Positions 35,065 through 43,217 of a stretch of 64,000 nucleotides of DNA are shown in pieces. Below the pieces are notes generated by a model that was not told where the DNA came from, ran no database searches, and was given only the letters and a program-made list of their open reading frames with translations. The DNA is from Flavobacteriales bacterium (lineage in GTDB: Bacteria; Bacteroidota; Bacteroidia; Flavobacteriales_F; PHOS-HE28), in assembly GCA_016703105.1 (NCBI GenBank), contig JADJCS010000020.1, forward strand, positions 124,001-188,000, read 5' to 3'. Position 1 is the stretch's first letter; the number at the start of each line of letters is the position of its first letter. A program made the translations under genes and the position numbers.

Positions 35065-36020
35065 CAGGGAAGAGGAAGAACGGCCGTGAAGATAGACCCC
35101 CTCGGCACGTTGGGCCGGTAGTACATATCCCCTCCCATGCGGTGTGCGAGCCGCCGCGCTATGTAAAGCCCCAACCCGGTGCCCTTGGTGTTGCGCGTTT
35201 CCTCCTGTCCGCCCCGGTGGAACATGCGGAAGATGTGCGCTCGATCCGCCTCCCGCACTCCATCGCCCCGGTCGGTCACGCTCAATTCGGCGTGGCTTCC
35301 GCGTACGGCGAGGTCCACGCGTACTTCGGTTCCGTTCGGGGAGTATTTACCGGCGTTCTCCATCAAGTTCTCCAGGATCGAGCGGAGCGCGAGCGGTTCT
35401 ACACAGAGTTCCAGCGTGGGGGGTAGGGCGAGGTCAACATGATGATGGAGGCAGGAACCACGCACCGCATGGTCCACGATCTCGCGCACCAAGGGCACCA
35501 CATCCATTTTGCGCAGATCGAGCGGCACCGCGCTCTCTTCCATGCGAGCGGCCATGAGCACGCGATCGGTGAGGGCGCTCAAGCGATCGAGGTCCCTCAC
35601 CCCGCGCTCGATCAGTGTCTTGCGTTGATCCGATCCCAGATCGGGCCGTAGCAGGGTTTGCAGTTGCAACTTCGCACCGGCCAGCGGCGTGCGCAGTTCG
35701 TGCGTAATGGCGAGCAGGAAGTTGCGCTGTGCCCGCGCCAGTTCAAGATCGCGGCGCACTGCGCGGTAGGTGAGCACCAACGCGGTGAGCAATAGCGCGA
35801 GGAACACAAAACCTTCACCCACGACCATCCAGAACGTGCGTTCCACGCGATCCGCAGGCGTGCCAGGGAAGTCCGGCCGGAGGTTGAAGGCGGTGATCAT
35901 AGCCTGCATCTCCTGGTCCTTGCGGATCAACAAGTAGGCCCACCAGAACGATTGAAGGATGATGTACACGGCCAATGTCCCGAACAGAAGCAAGGTGCGG
36001 CGGTGACTTCGGTTCTCCAT
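35064..36020 (-). CDS. orphan sensor histidine kinase
   Basis: 318 residues from ATG 36020; the longer open frame to 36404 overlaps the divergent HD gene and lacks coding character. Two membrane segments (about 9-31 and 63-85) enclose a short 30-residue sensor loop. The HisKA H-box has His107 (ITHELRTPLAGAKLQL); the ATPase part has the N-box (ENLMENAGKYSP), G1 (DRGDGV), F-box (MFHRG) and G2 (GTGLGLYIARRLAHRMGG). Autophosphorylates and signals to a response regulator, but none is adjacent. Signal unknown. Confidence 0.88.
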   Translation of the reverse strand: MENRSHRRTLLLFGTLAVYIILQSFWWAYLLIRKDQEMQAMITAFNLRPDFPGTPADRVERTFWMVVGEGFVFLALLLTALVLTYRAVRRDLELARAQRNFLLAITHELRTPLAGAKLQLQTLLRPDLGSDQRKTLIERGVRDLDRLSALTDRVLMAARMEESAVPLDLRKMDVVPLVREIVDHAVRGSCLHHHVDLALPPTLELCVEPLALRSILENLMENAGKYSPNGTEVRVDLAVRGSHAELSVTDRGDGVREADRAHIFRMFHRGGQEETRNTKGTGLGLYIARRLAHRMGGDMYYRPNVPRGSIFTAVLPLP

Positions 36021-36026
36021 TCGGCA

Positions 36027-36034
36027 CCAAGGTA
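36027..36034 (-). promoter_or_regulatory. putative -7 box of the histidine kinase gene
   Basis: TACCTTGG on the minus strand, six bases before the ATG at 36020, implying a leaderless or nearly leaderless mRNA and supporting that start over the longer frame. Confidence 0.5.
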
Positions 36035-36080
36035 AACGGGCCGCCTGCCAAAGCCTCCCTACATTGCCGGGCGCCGGGAC

Positions 36081-36680
36081 ATGGATCATCAAGGGGCGAA
36101 AGCGTTCATCCTGTTGAAGCTTCGTGAGGAGCTTCCTGCTAAGCGCACGTACCATTGTCTGGAGCACACCTTGGACGTCTATGCCTCGGTGATCGATATC
36201 GCTGAGAAAGAGCAGGTGACCGGCGAGGACCTGGTGCTCCTCAAAACGGCGGCCCTTTTCCATGACGCGGGGTTCACCATGCGGGACCACGATCATGAGG
36301 AAGCCGGATGTCTCATCGCGCGCAATGAGCTGCCCCGGTTCGGGTTCACGCCAGAGCAAGTGGAACGTGTGACCGCGATGATCATGGCCACGCGTATTCC
36401 GCACAGGCCCAATGACCGCTTCGCCATGATCCTCTGCGATGCCGATCTGGACTACCTGGGACGTGCCGATTTTCAGCGTGTGGGCGATACCCTCTTCCAG
36501 GAACTGAAGTCATACGGTGTGCTTTCCACGGAACGGGAATGGGACACGGTCCAGGTCAGGTTCTTGGAGGAGCACCGGTTCTTCACCCGCACGAGCCAGC
36601 TCGTGCGGGACCCCTTGAAGCGAAGCCATCTCGAGCAGCTCCGTGAAAGGCTGAATGAACTGGGTGGTGCCGGATCGTGA
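36081..36680 (+). CDS. HD domain metal-dependent phosphohydrolase
   Basis: 199 residues. HD-superfamily metal site: YHCLEHTLDV with His25/His29, then LFHDAGF with the His61-Asp62 pair, and a later conserved Asp in LCDADLDYLG. The set resembles the predicted HD hydrolases of the metal-dependent phosphohydrolase group in Bacteroidota; substrate not determined. Cytoplasmic, no signal. Divergent from the histidine kinase with 60 bases between starts; TACATTGC at 36060-36067 could be its -7 box. Ends just before a terminator and the opposing tRNA-Phe. Confidence 0.8.
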   Translation: MDHQGAKAFILLKLREELPAKRTYHCLEHTLDVYASVIDIAEKEQVTGEDLVLLKTAALFHDAGFTMRDHDHEEAGCLIARNELPRFGFTPEQVERVTAMIMATRIPHRPNDRFAMILCDADLDYLGRADFQRVGDTLFQELKSYGVLSTEREWDTVQVRFLEEHRFFTRTSQLVRDPLKRSHLEQLRERLNELGGAGS

Positions 36681-36690
36681 TCAACGGAAA

Positions 36691-36715
36691 GGGGCCGCAC
36701 CTTTCGGTCGGCCCC
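36691..36715. terminator. bidirectional hairpin between the HD gene and tRNA-Phe
   Basis: GGGGCCG and CGGCCCC arms plus an inner ACC/GGT extension around a TTTC/GAAA loop; one unpaired base in one arm. On the minus strand the hairpin is followed by TTTCC, suiting termination of the tRNA; on the plus strand it lies 10 bases after the HD stop. Confidence 0.65.
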
Positions 36716-36720
36716 CGGGG

Positions 36721-36793
36721 TGGTGCCTCCCAGAATCGAACTGGGGACACATGGATTTTCAATCCATTGCTCTACCAGCTGAGCTAAGGCACC
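36721..36793 (-). tRNA. tRNA-Phe (GAA)
   Basis: 73 bases fold into a full cloverleaf on the minus strand: acceptor GGTGCCT/AGGCACC, D arm GCTC-AGCTGGTAGA-GAGC type, anticodon arm TGGATTGAAAATCCA with anticodon GAA, and T arm with GTTCGATTC. Discriminator base A. The following bases are CCC rather than CCA, so the 3' CCA end must be added after transcription, as usual in Bacteroidota. Antisense to the 5' side of the coaX promoter region. Confidence 0.97.
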
Positions 36794-36842
36794 CTCTGGT
36801 CCCGTTCCCCGAACATCTGCACGCGTTCCGGGATAAGGGCGG

Positions 36843-36850
36843 CAAAGATA
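36843..36850 (-). promoter_or_regulatory. putative -7 box of tRNA-Phe
   Basis: TATCTTTG on the minus strand, a perfect match to TAnnTTTG, 49 bases upstream of the mature tRNA 5' end. Confidence 0.55.
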
Positions 36851-36866
36851 GAAGAGTCCATCGATC

Positions 36867-37667
36867 ATGAAGTCCGACCCGATCGATCTCGTCCTCGATA
36901 TCGGCAACAGTCGCAGCAAGCTGGCCCTGTTCCAAGGCTCGACCGTATTGCGCACCGGCATCTTGGAGCATCCTGACCCAGTGACCGTTCAAAGGTTCAT
37001 CGACAGGGCTCCGGTGCGCGCGGTCGCGGTCGCGTCCGTGGGAGATACCGGTCCGGAACTGGTGGCGGCCCTGGCGCCGACTTTCCGAACGGTCCTTCTC
37101 ACGGGACAGAGCCCCTCGCCCCTGAGGATCTCCTACGAAACCCCGGAAACTCTCGGGGTGGATCGTTTGGCGAACGCGGTAGCTGCGGCCAGCATGTTCC
37201 CGGGCAGATCCGTATTAGTGGTCGATATCGGCACTTGTATCACGTACGATCTGGTAACCGTCCAGAACGGGTTCGAAGGTGGCCTCATCAGCCCCGGGCC
37301 CTACATGCGCGCCCAGGCGATGCATGCCTATAGCGCGCGCCTACCCTTGATCGACCCAGTGACCGACGGGCCGCTGATCGGTCGTTCCACGAGGGCTTCC
37401 TTGAGCGCGGGCGTGTTCCATGGCATCCGCTACGAGATCGAGGGCGTGGTCCACGACCTGAGACAACAAGCGGGCGACCTGGCCGTTGTGCTGACCGGCG
37501 GTGGCGCCTTGCCCAGCATAGCGGCCCTCAAAATCGGCATCTTTGCCGACCCGCTGCTGACCCTGCGCGGATCACATGTCCTCCTGCTGCACCAACTTAA
37601 CGAAGCTCGCGGTGCGAGCCCTGCTCCCAGCGCTGGCCTGGCTCCCGGTCCACGCCCAGGAAAGTGA
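36867..37667 (+). CDS. coaX: type III pantothenate kinase
   Basis: 266 residues of the ASKHA fold: phosphate loop LVLDIGNSRSKLALF with Asp11, GVDRLANAVAA (catalytic Asp), VVDIGTCITYDLV and GGLISPGPYMR, LTGGGA near the end. Phosphorylates pantothenate as the first step of CoA synthesis, in the cytoplasm. The last 20 or so residues (Ala/Pro/Gly-rich) are not typical and overlap the start of the next gene by up to 92 bases, so the natural end may differ if a small indel is present. Confidence 0.93.
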   Translation: MKSDPIDLVLDIGNSRSKLALFQGSTVLRTGILEHPDPVTVQRFIDRAPVRAVAVASVGDTGPELVAALAPTFRTVLLTGQSPSPLRISYETPETLGVDRLANAVAAASMFPGRSVLVVDIGTCITYDLVTVQNGFEGGLISPGPYMRAQAMHAYSARLPLIDPVTDGPLIGRSTRASLSAGVFHGIRYEIEGVVHDLRQQAGDLAVVLTGGGALPSIAALKIGIFADPLLTLRGSHVLLLHQLNEARGASPAPSAGLAPGPRPGK

Positions 37668-38940
37668 CGATTCCCCTTACTCGGCATATGGGTTCGGCGA
37701 TCTTCTTAACGCCAACCAAGTGGTCCAGGCCACCATGGGCGGTACTGGTGTGGCTACGGCCGATGCGTTCAGCGTTTCCAGTATCCAACCGGCGAGCTAC
37801 GCCGGACTGGGCAAGACCACCTTTGAGTTCGGCGGGGTGGGCCGTTGGGTCGAGCTCAGTTCCTCGAGCCAGGAACAGGCCCGCCAGGCCGCACGGATCC
37901 TGGGTTTCAGCATCGGCGTCCCCTTCGGAAAGGGGAAGTATGGATTGGCACTGGGGCTCACCCCCTTGAGCGACGTGGGATATCTCATCACGGACCAGAA
38001 CGCCCTTCCGGACGGACAGGCGATCGACTACCGGTACGAGGGCAGCGGCGGATTGAACAAGGCTTTCTTTGGGGTCGGCGGGGTGCTCTGGCAGCGTCGC
38101 GATTCGCTTGGCAACGGCCATCGCCTCACGGGAGGGGCGAACTTCAACTACCTCTTCGGCGGTATTGAACGGACCCGTAAGGCGGAATATCCTGGCGGCC
38201 AGAATTTTCTCAATACGCAAGCCTTCTCCTCGTTGATCCTACGCGGACCACTTGGCACCTTGGGGATACAGTATTTCGGCGATGTGCGGGAGCGAAGCGA
38301 TCCGGACGACGATCCGCTCCGGTACGTGTTGGGAGCTTTCTTGGAACCCGCGATGCGCATCTCCGCCCGACTGGATGAACTGACCTCGACCTACACGCTG
38401 GGCAGTTCCGGGGTACAGTTCCCGCGTGATACGGTAACGATCAGCGAAGGGGTCCGCGGGAACGTGACCATCCCCATGGCCTGGGGGATCGGGGTTGGTC
38501 TTACGAGCCCTGTTTGGAACGTATCAATGGAAGTGAAACGAAGGGACTGGACCCGCTTGGTGGTCGATGTGGAGGGTTATGGCCTTCCTTCTGAAGTGCG
38601 CGCCGGCACTACGTACGCCCTGGGCGCGAACTGGACCCCCCTGGGTTCGCGCAATGGCTCTTTCCTCGGCCGCACCATTTACCGGATCGGCGCTCGCCAC
38701 ACCCGGGATTATCTCGTAGTGAAGGACCAGCAACTCGCCGAAACCGGCGTTAGCGCGGGGTTCTCCTTTCCTCTGTTGAACTCCATGACACGGTCCCGCT
38801 TCAACATCGGCGCAGAACTGGGCCAGCGCGGCACCACTGCGAACGGAGCCTTGCAAGAGCGCTTCGTGGATGTTTTTGTCGGGATCACCATCACCCCGGA
38901 GCTAAGGGAGAACTGGTTCCGCAAGCGCCGGATCGACTGA
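37576..38940 (+). CDS. conserved Bacteroidota outer membrane beta-barrel protein
   Basis: 454 residues from ATG 37576; GTG 37612 (start of RALLPALAWLPVHAQ) would shorten the coaX overlap and still keep the signal peptide. Mature start ESDDSPYSAYGFGDLL and then MGGTGVATADAFSVSSIQPASYA are typical of a barrel family (FadL/PorV-like in general look) found between coaX and lptC in this phylum. Many amphipathic strands and an end ITPELRENWFRKRRID. Function unknown; location in the outer membrane is inferred. Confidence 0.75.
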   Translation: MSSCCTNLTKLAVRALLPALAWLPVHAQESDDSPYSAYGFGDLLNANQVVQATMGGTGVATADAFSVSSIQPASYAGLGKTTFEFGGVGRWVELSSSSQEQARQAARILGFSIGVPFGKGKYGLALGLTPLSDVGYLITDQNALPDGQAIDYRYEGSGGLNKAFFGVGGVLWQRRDSLGNGHRLTGGANFNYLFGGIERTRKAEYPGGQNFLNTQAFSSLILRGPLGTLGIQYFGDVRERSDPDDDPLRYVLGAFLEPAMRISARLDELTSTYTLGSSGVQFPRDTVTISEGVRGNVTIPMAWGIGVGLTSPVWNVSMEVKRRDWTRLVVDVEGYGLPSEVRAGTTYALGANWTPLGSRNGSFLGRTIYRIGARHTRDYLVVKDQQLAETGVSAGFSFPLLNSMTRSRFNIGAELGQRGTTANGALQERFVDVFVGITITPELRENWFRKRRID

Positions 38941-38952
38941 TCTCTACTGGCG

Positions 38953-39540
38953 ATGGACGCTGGGTACGCACTTTCCCGCGCAGCCGGTGCTCTTGTGCTC
39001 TGCGCTTTGTCGCACGGCTGCAAGAACGATCTCGATCATGTGGCCGCTGTGGAGGTACCGGCGGAAGCACCGGACCGGATCACTTCCAATGCGGAGTATT
39101 TCTACAGCGACAGCGGCCACTTGAGCAACCGTCTTCGCAGTGGCCGCATCGCCGAGTACACCGCCAAGGGATCTCGCCGCACGGAATTGAGCGAAGGGAT
39201 CGAGTTGACCTTCTATGACCGCACCGGTGCGGAAGGCAGCGTGCTCACCGCTCGGAACGGCACCATCCTGCCCGATCAGAAGCGTATGGTCGTTCGCGAC
39301 CAAGTGGTCTTCGTGAACGCCAAGGGGGAACGATTGGAAACGGAGCAGTTGATCTGGAGCCAGGACAGTGCCAGGGTGCATACCGACCGCCCGGTCCGCA
39401 TCGCCCGTGGGAGGGATATCATCCATGGTGTGGGGTTGGAGGCCAATGAGGATTTCAGCCGGTATACCATCCGGAAGATCACGGGCGAACTCTATGTAGA
39501 CCCCGGAGATACCTTAGCGGGCGATGCGCAAGGTCCATAG
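38953..39540 (+). CDS. lptC: LPS export periplasmic protein LptC
   Basis: 195 residues, N-terminal lipoprotein-like signal ending ALSHGC (Cys about 23), then a beta-jellyroll of LptA/LptC type: YFYSDSGHLSNRLRSGRIAEY, ELSEGIELTFYD, GSVLTARNGTILPDQKRMVVRDQVVFVN, GERLETEQLIWSQD. Repeated short strands ending with TEQLIW-type text are typical of the family. Hands lipopolysaccharide from the inner-membrane LptBFG transporter to LptA. Follows the barrel gene by 12 bases; the order coaX-barrel-lptC is conserved in Bacteroidota. Confidence 0.88.
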   Translation: MDAGYALSRAAGALVLCALSHGCKNDLDHVAAVEVPAEAPDRITSNAEYFYSDSGHLSNRLRSGRIAEYTAKGSRRTELSEGIELTFYDRTGAEGSVLTARNGTILPDQKRMVVRDQVVFVNAKGERLETEQLIWSQDSARVHTDRPVRIARGRDIIHGVGLEANEDFSRYTIRKITGELYVDPGDTLAGDAQGP

Positions 39541-39733
39541 GTTCATGGAGCATTTCTGGCTCGCGGTAGCCATTGGCACCGCGCTGGCAGCATGCTGGTC
39601 CATTGTTGTGTACGGATGGAAGGAGGGCTCCCAATGGCTTTGGTTCCCAGTGATCGCCATGGGAATGTGGACCATGCGGCGCTTGGTACGGGGCAAGCTC
39701 GAGGCGATGGATGATCGCGCCCGCAAGGGTTGA
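39524..39733 (+). CDS. small two-segment membrane protein, unknown
   Basis: 69 residues with two hydrophobic segments (about 9-30 and 37-51) and a basic tail (RRLVRGKLEAMDDRARKG). Its start overlaps lptC by 17 bases, so it is translationally coupled. No family name recognised; small proteins of this type often follow lptC in related genomes. Confidence 0.65.
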   Translation: MRKVHRFMEHFWLAVAIGTALAACWSIVVYGWKEGSQWLWFPVIAMGMWTMRRLVRGKLEAMDDRARKG

Positions 39734-39763
39734 ACCGTTGCCGATGGTACGTCCGGCCCGCCC

Positions 39764-41041
39764 ATGACCTCCACCGAGATCGTCCTGCTGATCGCTTCGC
39801 TTGTCGTGGCCGCCCTCTGCTCCGGTCTGGAACTCGCTTTCGTGAGCAGCAACAAATTGTACATCCAATTGCAGCGCAAGCAAGGAGCCTGGTGGGCCCT
39901 GCTCGTCGCTGGCCTGCTCGAGCGACCCGGCCGGGTGCTGGGTACCTTGTTGGTCGGCAACAGCATCGCCTTGGTGGTCTTTGGGTTGTTGATGGCCCAG
40001 GCCCTGGCTCCCTGGTTGCACAGGATCCACCCCAACGAGGTCTTCGTGTTGGTGGGCCAGGTGTTCATCTGCACCATGATAGTTCTGGTGGTCGCCGAGT
40101 TCCTTCCCAAGGTGCTCTTCCGCATCGACCCGAACAGCGGTCTTGCGCACTTCGCGGTGCCTTTAAGGGTGCTCTACGCGCTTTTCTGGCCACCCATGAT
40201 CGTGCTGAACGGCATTAGTGAAGGCCTGCTGCGTCTGCTCGGGGTAAAGGGCCCCACCAGACGGGCCGCGTTCGGCCGCATCGACCTGGATGAGTTCCTG
40301 CGCGAGATGAGCGAGAGCAGCGACCGCCCGGACGCCCTTGATGCCGAGGTGGAATACTTCCGCAACACCCTGGCCCTGAGCGCCACGAAGGTGCGTGAGC
40401 GAATGGTACCCCGCGCCGAGATCGAGGCCATGAACGTAGAGGAGACGGTGGGGGTGCTCCACCAACGCTTCGCCGAAAGTGGCTTGAGTAAAATGCTGGT
40501 CTACAAGGACAGCATCGACAATATCATCGGCTACGTGCATAGCTACGAGATGTTCCGCCGGCCCCGCACCATTCGGGCCCTTTTGCGGCCCGTGGATTTC
40601 ATTCCCGGCACCATGCCTGTGGACCAGGCGCTCCAGATGTTCATCAAGCAGCGCACCCACGTGGCCGTGGTGGTGGATGAGTTCGGCGGCACCGCCGGAT
40701 TGCTCACCATCGAGGATGTGGTGGAGACCATCGTGGGCGAGATCGAGGATGAGCACGATAGCGGGGACGTGGTGGAGGAGCGCGTGGGCGAGCACGAGTT
40801 CCTGTTCAGCGGCCGGGTGGAGGTGGAGCACATCATCCAGACCTACCGCCTGGACCTGCCTGTCGCCGAGGAGTATGACACCCTGGCCGGCCTGTTGCTG
40901 CACCGGACGGGCGCCCTTCCGGAGCAGGGCGCGGTGATCGATCTCGGTCCCTTCCGCCTCACCGTCACCCAGGTCCTCCATAGCCGCATCGACCTGGTCC
41001 GGCTACAGGTAGTAGACCCCGAAAAGGGCTATTCCGCCTAA
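39764..41041 (+). CDS. CNNM/CorC-type membrane protein (hemolysin family)
   Basis: 425 residues: DUF21/CNNM domain with about four membrane segments (1-190), two CBS domains (about 205-325: VPRAEIEAMNVEETVGVLHQRF, RTHVAVVVDEFGGTAGLLTIEDVVETIVGEIEDEHD) and a C-terminal CorC_HlyC domain (about 340-425). The VDEFGGTAGLLTIEDVVE block is the family signature. Members are proposed magnesium or cobalt transporters or their regulators; the hemolysin name is historical. In line with the lptC genes, 30 bases after the small membrane protein. Confidence 0.92.
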   Translation: MTSTEIVLLIASLVVAALCSGLELAFVSSNKLYIQLQRKQGAWWALLVAGLLERPGRVLGTLLVGNSIALVVFGLLMAQALAPWLHRIHPNEVFVLVGQVFICTMIVLVVAEFLPKVLFRIDPNSGLAHFAVPLRVLYALFWPPMIVLNGISEGLLRLLGVKGPTRRAAFGRIDLDEFLREMSESSDRPDALDAEVEYFRNTLALSATKVRERMVPRAEIEAMNVEETVGVLHQRFAESGLSKMLVYKDSIDNIIGYVHSYEMFRRPRTIRALLRPVDFIPGTMPVDQALQMFIKQRTHVAVVVDEFGGTAGLLTIEDVVETIVGEIEDEHDSGDVVEERVGEHEFLFSGRVEVEHIIQTYRLDLPVAEEYDTLAGLLLHRTGALPEQGAVIDLGPFRLTVTQVLHSRIDLVRLQVVDPEKGYSA

Positions 41042-41053
41042 GGGTCAGGCTCC

Positions 41054-41061
41054 TATATTTG
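41054..41061 (+). promoter_or_regulatory. putative -7 box of the peptidylprolyl isomerase gene
   Basis: TATATTTG is an exact TAnnTTTG, 23 bases before ATG 41085 and 12 bases after the upstream stop. Confidence 0.6.
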
Positions 41062-41084
41062 CAGCCCTTTCAAAAGAACGACCT

Positions 41085-43169
41085 ATGGCAGTCATCGGCA
41101 AGATCCGTGAGCGCAGTGGCCTACTCCTCGTCCTGGTGGGTGGTGCCATGGCGGCCTTCATCCTCACGGACCTTTTCAGCAATCGTATCGGCGGTGGTGG
41201 CGACCAGAGCGTGGGAAGCATCGCCGGTGAAGAGATCGGCCTGGTGCCCTTCGAAAGCCGCGTAAGCGACGAGCTCGATAGCTACCGCAACGATTTCGGC
41301 CAGACCGTGGACGGCCAGATGACCGAACAGGTACGCAACAGCGTGTGGCAGGAGATCGTGCGCGAGCATACCCTCCTGAAAGGTGCCCAGGAAGCCGGCT
41401 TCGGCATCACCCTGAGCAAGGAGGAGTATGATGATATCCGCTTCGGGAACAACATCCTCACCGATTTCTCCAGCAACCCCAACTTCAAGGGACCGGACGG
41501 ACAACCCAACAAAGAGGCACTGCGCAACTATTTCGACAACGTGCAGACCAACGCCCCGGTCTACCACGAGATCCAGAAGCGGCGCATCATAGCCAACCGC
41601 ATCATAAGCAAGTACAACACCCTGGTGAAGAAGAGCGTGTTCGTGAACAGCGCCCAGGTGAAGGACGACTACACCCAGCGCAACGCGAAGGCGACCTTCA
41701 ACTTCGTGGCCAAGCGCTTCGACAGCGAGCCGGATAGCCTATACAGTGCCGGTGATCAGGACCTCCAGCGCTACTACGACGCCCACAAGGACGACAAGCG
41801 CTACGAGCAGAAGCCTTCGCGCGGGTTCGACTACGTGGTGTTCCCGGTCACGGCGACTGCGGCGGACATCGAGCAGATCCGAACCGACCTCGCCAATGTG
41901 AAAGCCGATTTCGAAACCACCACGAACGATTCCCTCTTCGCCGTGTCCAATAGCGAGGACCGCACCTACAACGTGGCGCCCTATGCGCCCGGTACCGCCG
42001 ATGTGGCGAACGACACGCTGATCCAGGCCGCTGCCGTGGGTTCGGTGGTGGGCCCCTTCCGCGAAGGCGAGAACTGGAAACTGGTGAAGGTGAAGGAGCT
42101 GGCGAAAGTGGAAGAGGCCCGTGTGCGCCACATCCTTCTGAGTACCCAGAGCGGTAAACCCGAGGACGAGGTGAAGCAACGTGCCGACAGCATCCTCGCC
42201 GTAGTGAAGCGCGACAAGAGCAAGTTCGAAGCGATGGTCACCAAGTACAGCGAGGATCCCGGCAGTGTCCAGAACGGCGGCGTGTACGAGTGGTTCGACC
42301 GCACCCGCATGGTGCCCGAGTTCACCGCTGCCAGTTTCGATGAGAAGGTGGGCGCCACCACGATAGCGAAGACCTCCTATGGCTTCCACATCGTGGAAGT
42401 GCTCGGGCAGCGCGACCGGGATGAACGCCGCGTGGTCACCGTTACACGCCGCATCAAACCTCTGCCCGCTACCTTCAAAGAGGTGTACAAGCAGGCCAAC
42501 GAGTTCAGCTTGAACAATGCGGAACCGGACAGCTTCAAGACCGGCGCTGAAGCGAAGGGTCTCCAGTTCATGAACGTGGACGAGTTGCGCAACGATCAGC
42601 GTTTCGTCCCTGGCTTGCAGGACCCGTTCACCCTGATCAGTTGGGTGAACCGCGCCGAAGTGGGCACGGTGAGCGAGCCCATCGAAGTGGGCGAGAGCTA
42701 CGTGGTGGCCATGCTCCGCAAGATCCGTGAGCAAGGTCGCCCAGCACTGGAGGATGTCCGCACCATTTTCACCGCGGAGGTGATCAAGGAGAAGAAGGCG
42801 GAAGCCTACATGGCGAAAATGACCGGCAAGACCGATCTCAACGCGCTGGCCAGCGAACTCGGCGCCAGTGTGGAGAGCGCTTCCGAGATGGCCTTCAGTG
42901 TGAACGCCATCCCAGGTGGCTTCGCCGAGACCGAAGTGATCGGATCGATCTTCGCCATTCCCGCAGGGGAGACCCGCGGCCCCATTAAAGGTGACATGGG
43001 CGTGTATGTGGTGAGCATGACCTCCCTAACCCCGTCGGCCGAACTCACCGACGTCGAGACCGAGCGCAAGACCTTGGAGCAGCGTATGCAAGGCCGCGCG
43101 GAGGGCACGCTCTTCACCGCCTTGCGCGAAGCCGCCAACGTGGTGGACGATCGCAGCAAGTACTACTGA
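41085..43169 (+). CDS. PpiD/SurA-like peptidylprolyl isomerase
   Basis: 694 residues with one N-terminal membrane segment (about 13-30, LLLVLVGGAMAAFILTDLF), a large SurA-like N-terminal chaperone part (GITLSKEEYDDIRFG, PNFKGPDGQPNKEALRNYF), and a parvulin rotamase domain about 345-450 (RVRHILLSTQSG, KYSEDPGSVQNGGVYEWF, TSYGFHIVEVLG). A second, degenerate rotamase-like region may follow. Anchored periplasmic folding factor for outer membrane proteins by family analogy; fits the neighbouring envelope genes. Own promoter; followed by a strong terminator. Confidence 0.92.
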   Translation: MAVIGKIRERSGLLLVLVGGAMAAFILTDLFSNRIGGGGDQSVGSIAGEEIGLVPFESRVSDELDSYRNDFGQTVDGQMTEQVRNSVWQEIVREHTLLKGAQEAGFGITLSKEEYDDIRFGNNILTDFSSNPNFKGPDGQPNKEALRNYFDNVQTNAPVYHEIQKRRIIANRIISKYNTLVKKSVFVNSAQVKDDYTQRNAKATFNFVAKRFDSEPDSLYSAGDQDLQRYYDAHKDDKRYEQKPSRGFDYVVFPVTATAADIEQIRTDLANVKADFETTTNDSLFAVSNSEDRTYNVAPYAPGTADVANDTLIQAAAVGSVVGPFREGENWKLVKVKELAKVEEARVRHILLSTQSGKPEDEVKQRADSILAVVKRDKSKFEAMVTKYSEDPGSVQNGGVYEWFDRTRMVPEFTAASFDEKVGATTIAKTSYGFHIVEVLGQRDRDERRVVTVTRRIKPLPATFKEVYKQANEFSLNNAEPDSFKTGAEAKGLQFMNVDELRNDQRFVPGLQDPFTLISWVNRAEVGTVSEPIEVGESYVVAMLRKIREQGRPALEDVRTIFTAEVIKEKKAEAYMAKMTGKTDLNALASELGASVESASEMAFSVNAIPGGFAETEVIGSIFAIPAGETRGPIKGDMGVYVVSMTSLTPSAELTDVETERKTLEQRMQGRAEGTLFTALREAANVVDDRSKYY

Positions 43170-43187
43170 GCAGTATCGTATTCATTG

Positions 43188-43213
43188 GAAGGGCGGGCTT
43201 TGGCCCGCCCTTC
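43188..43213. terminator. bidirectional terminator between the PPIase gene and rodA
   Basis: GAAGGGCGGGC (43188-43198) pairs perfectly with GCCCGCCCTTC (43203-43213) around TTTG; 11 GC-rich pairs placed between two convergent stop codons (43169 and 43218). Confidence 0.8.
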
Positions 43214-43217
43214 GTGT

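Noticed and set aside
36021..36404. N-terminal extension of the histidine kinase frame
   Set aside because: It runs over the divergent HD gene and beyond the -7 box at 36027; the membrane segment begins right after ATG 36020.
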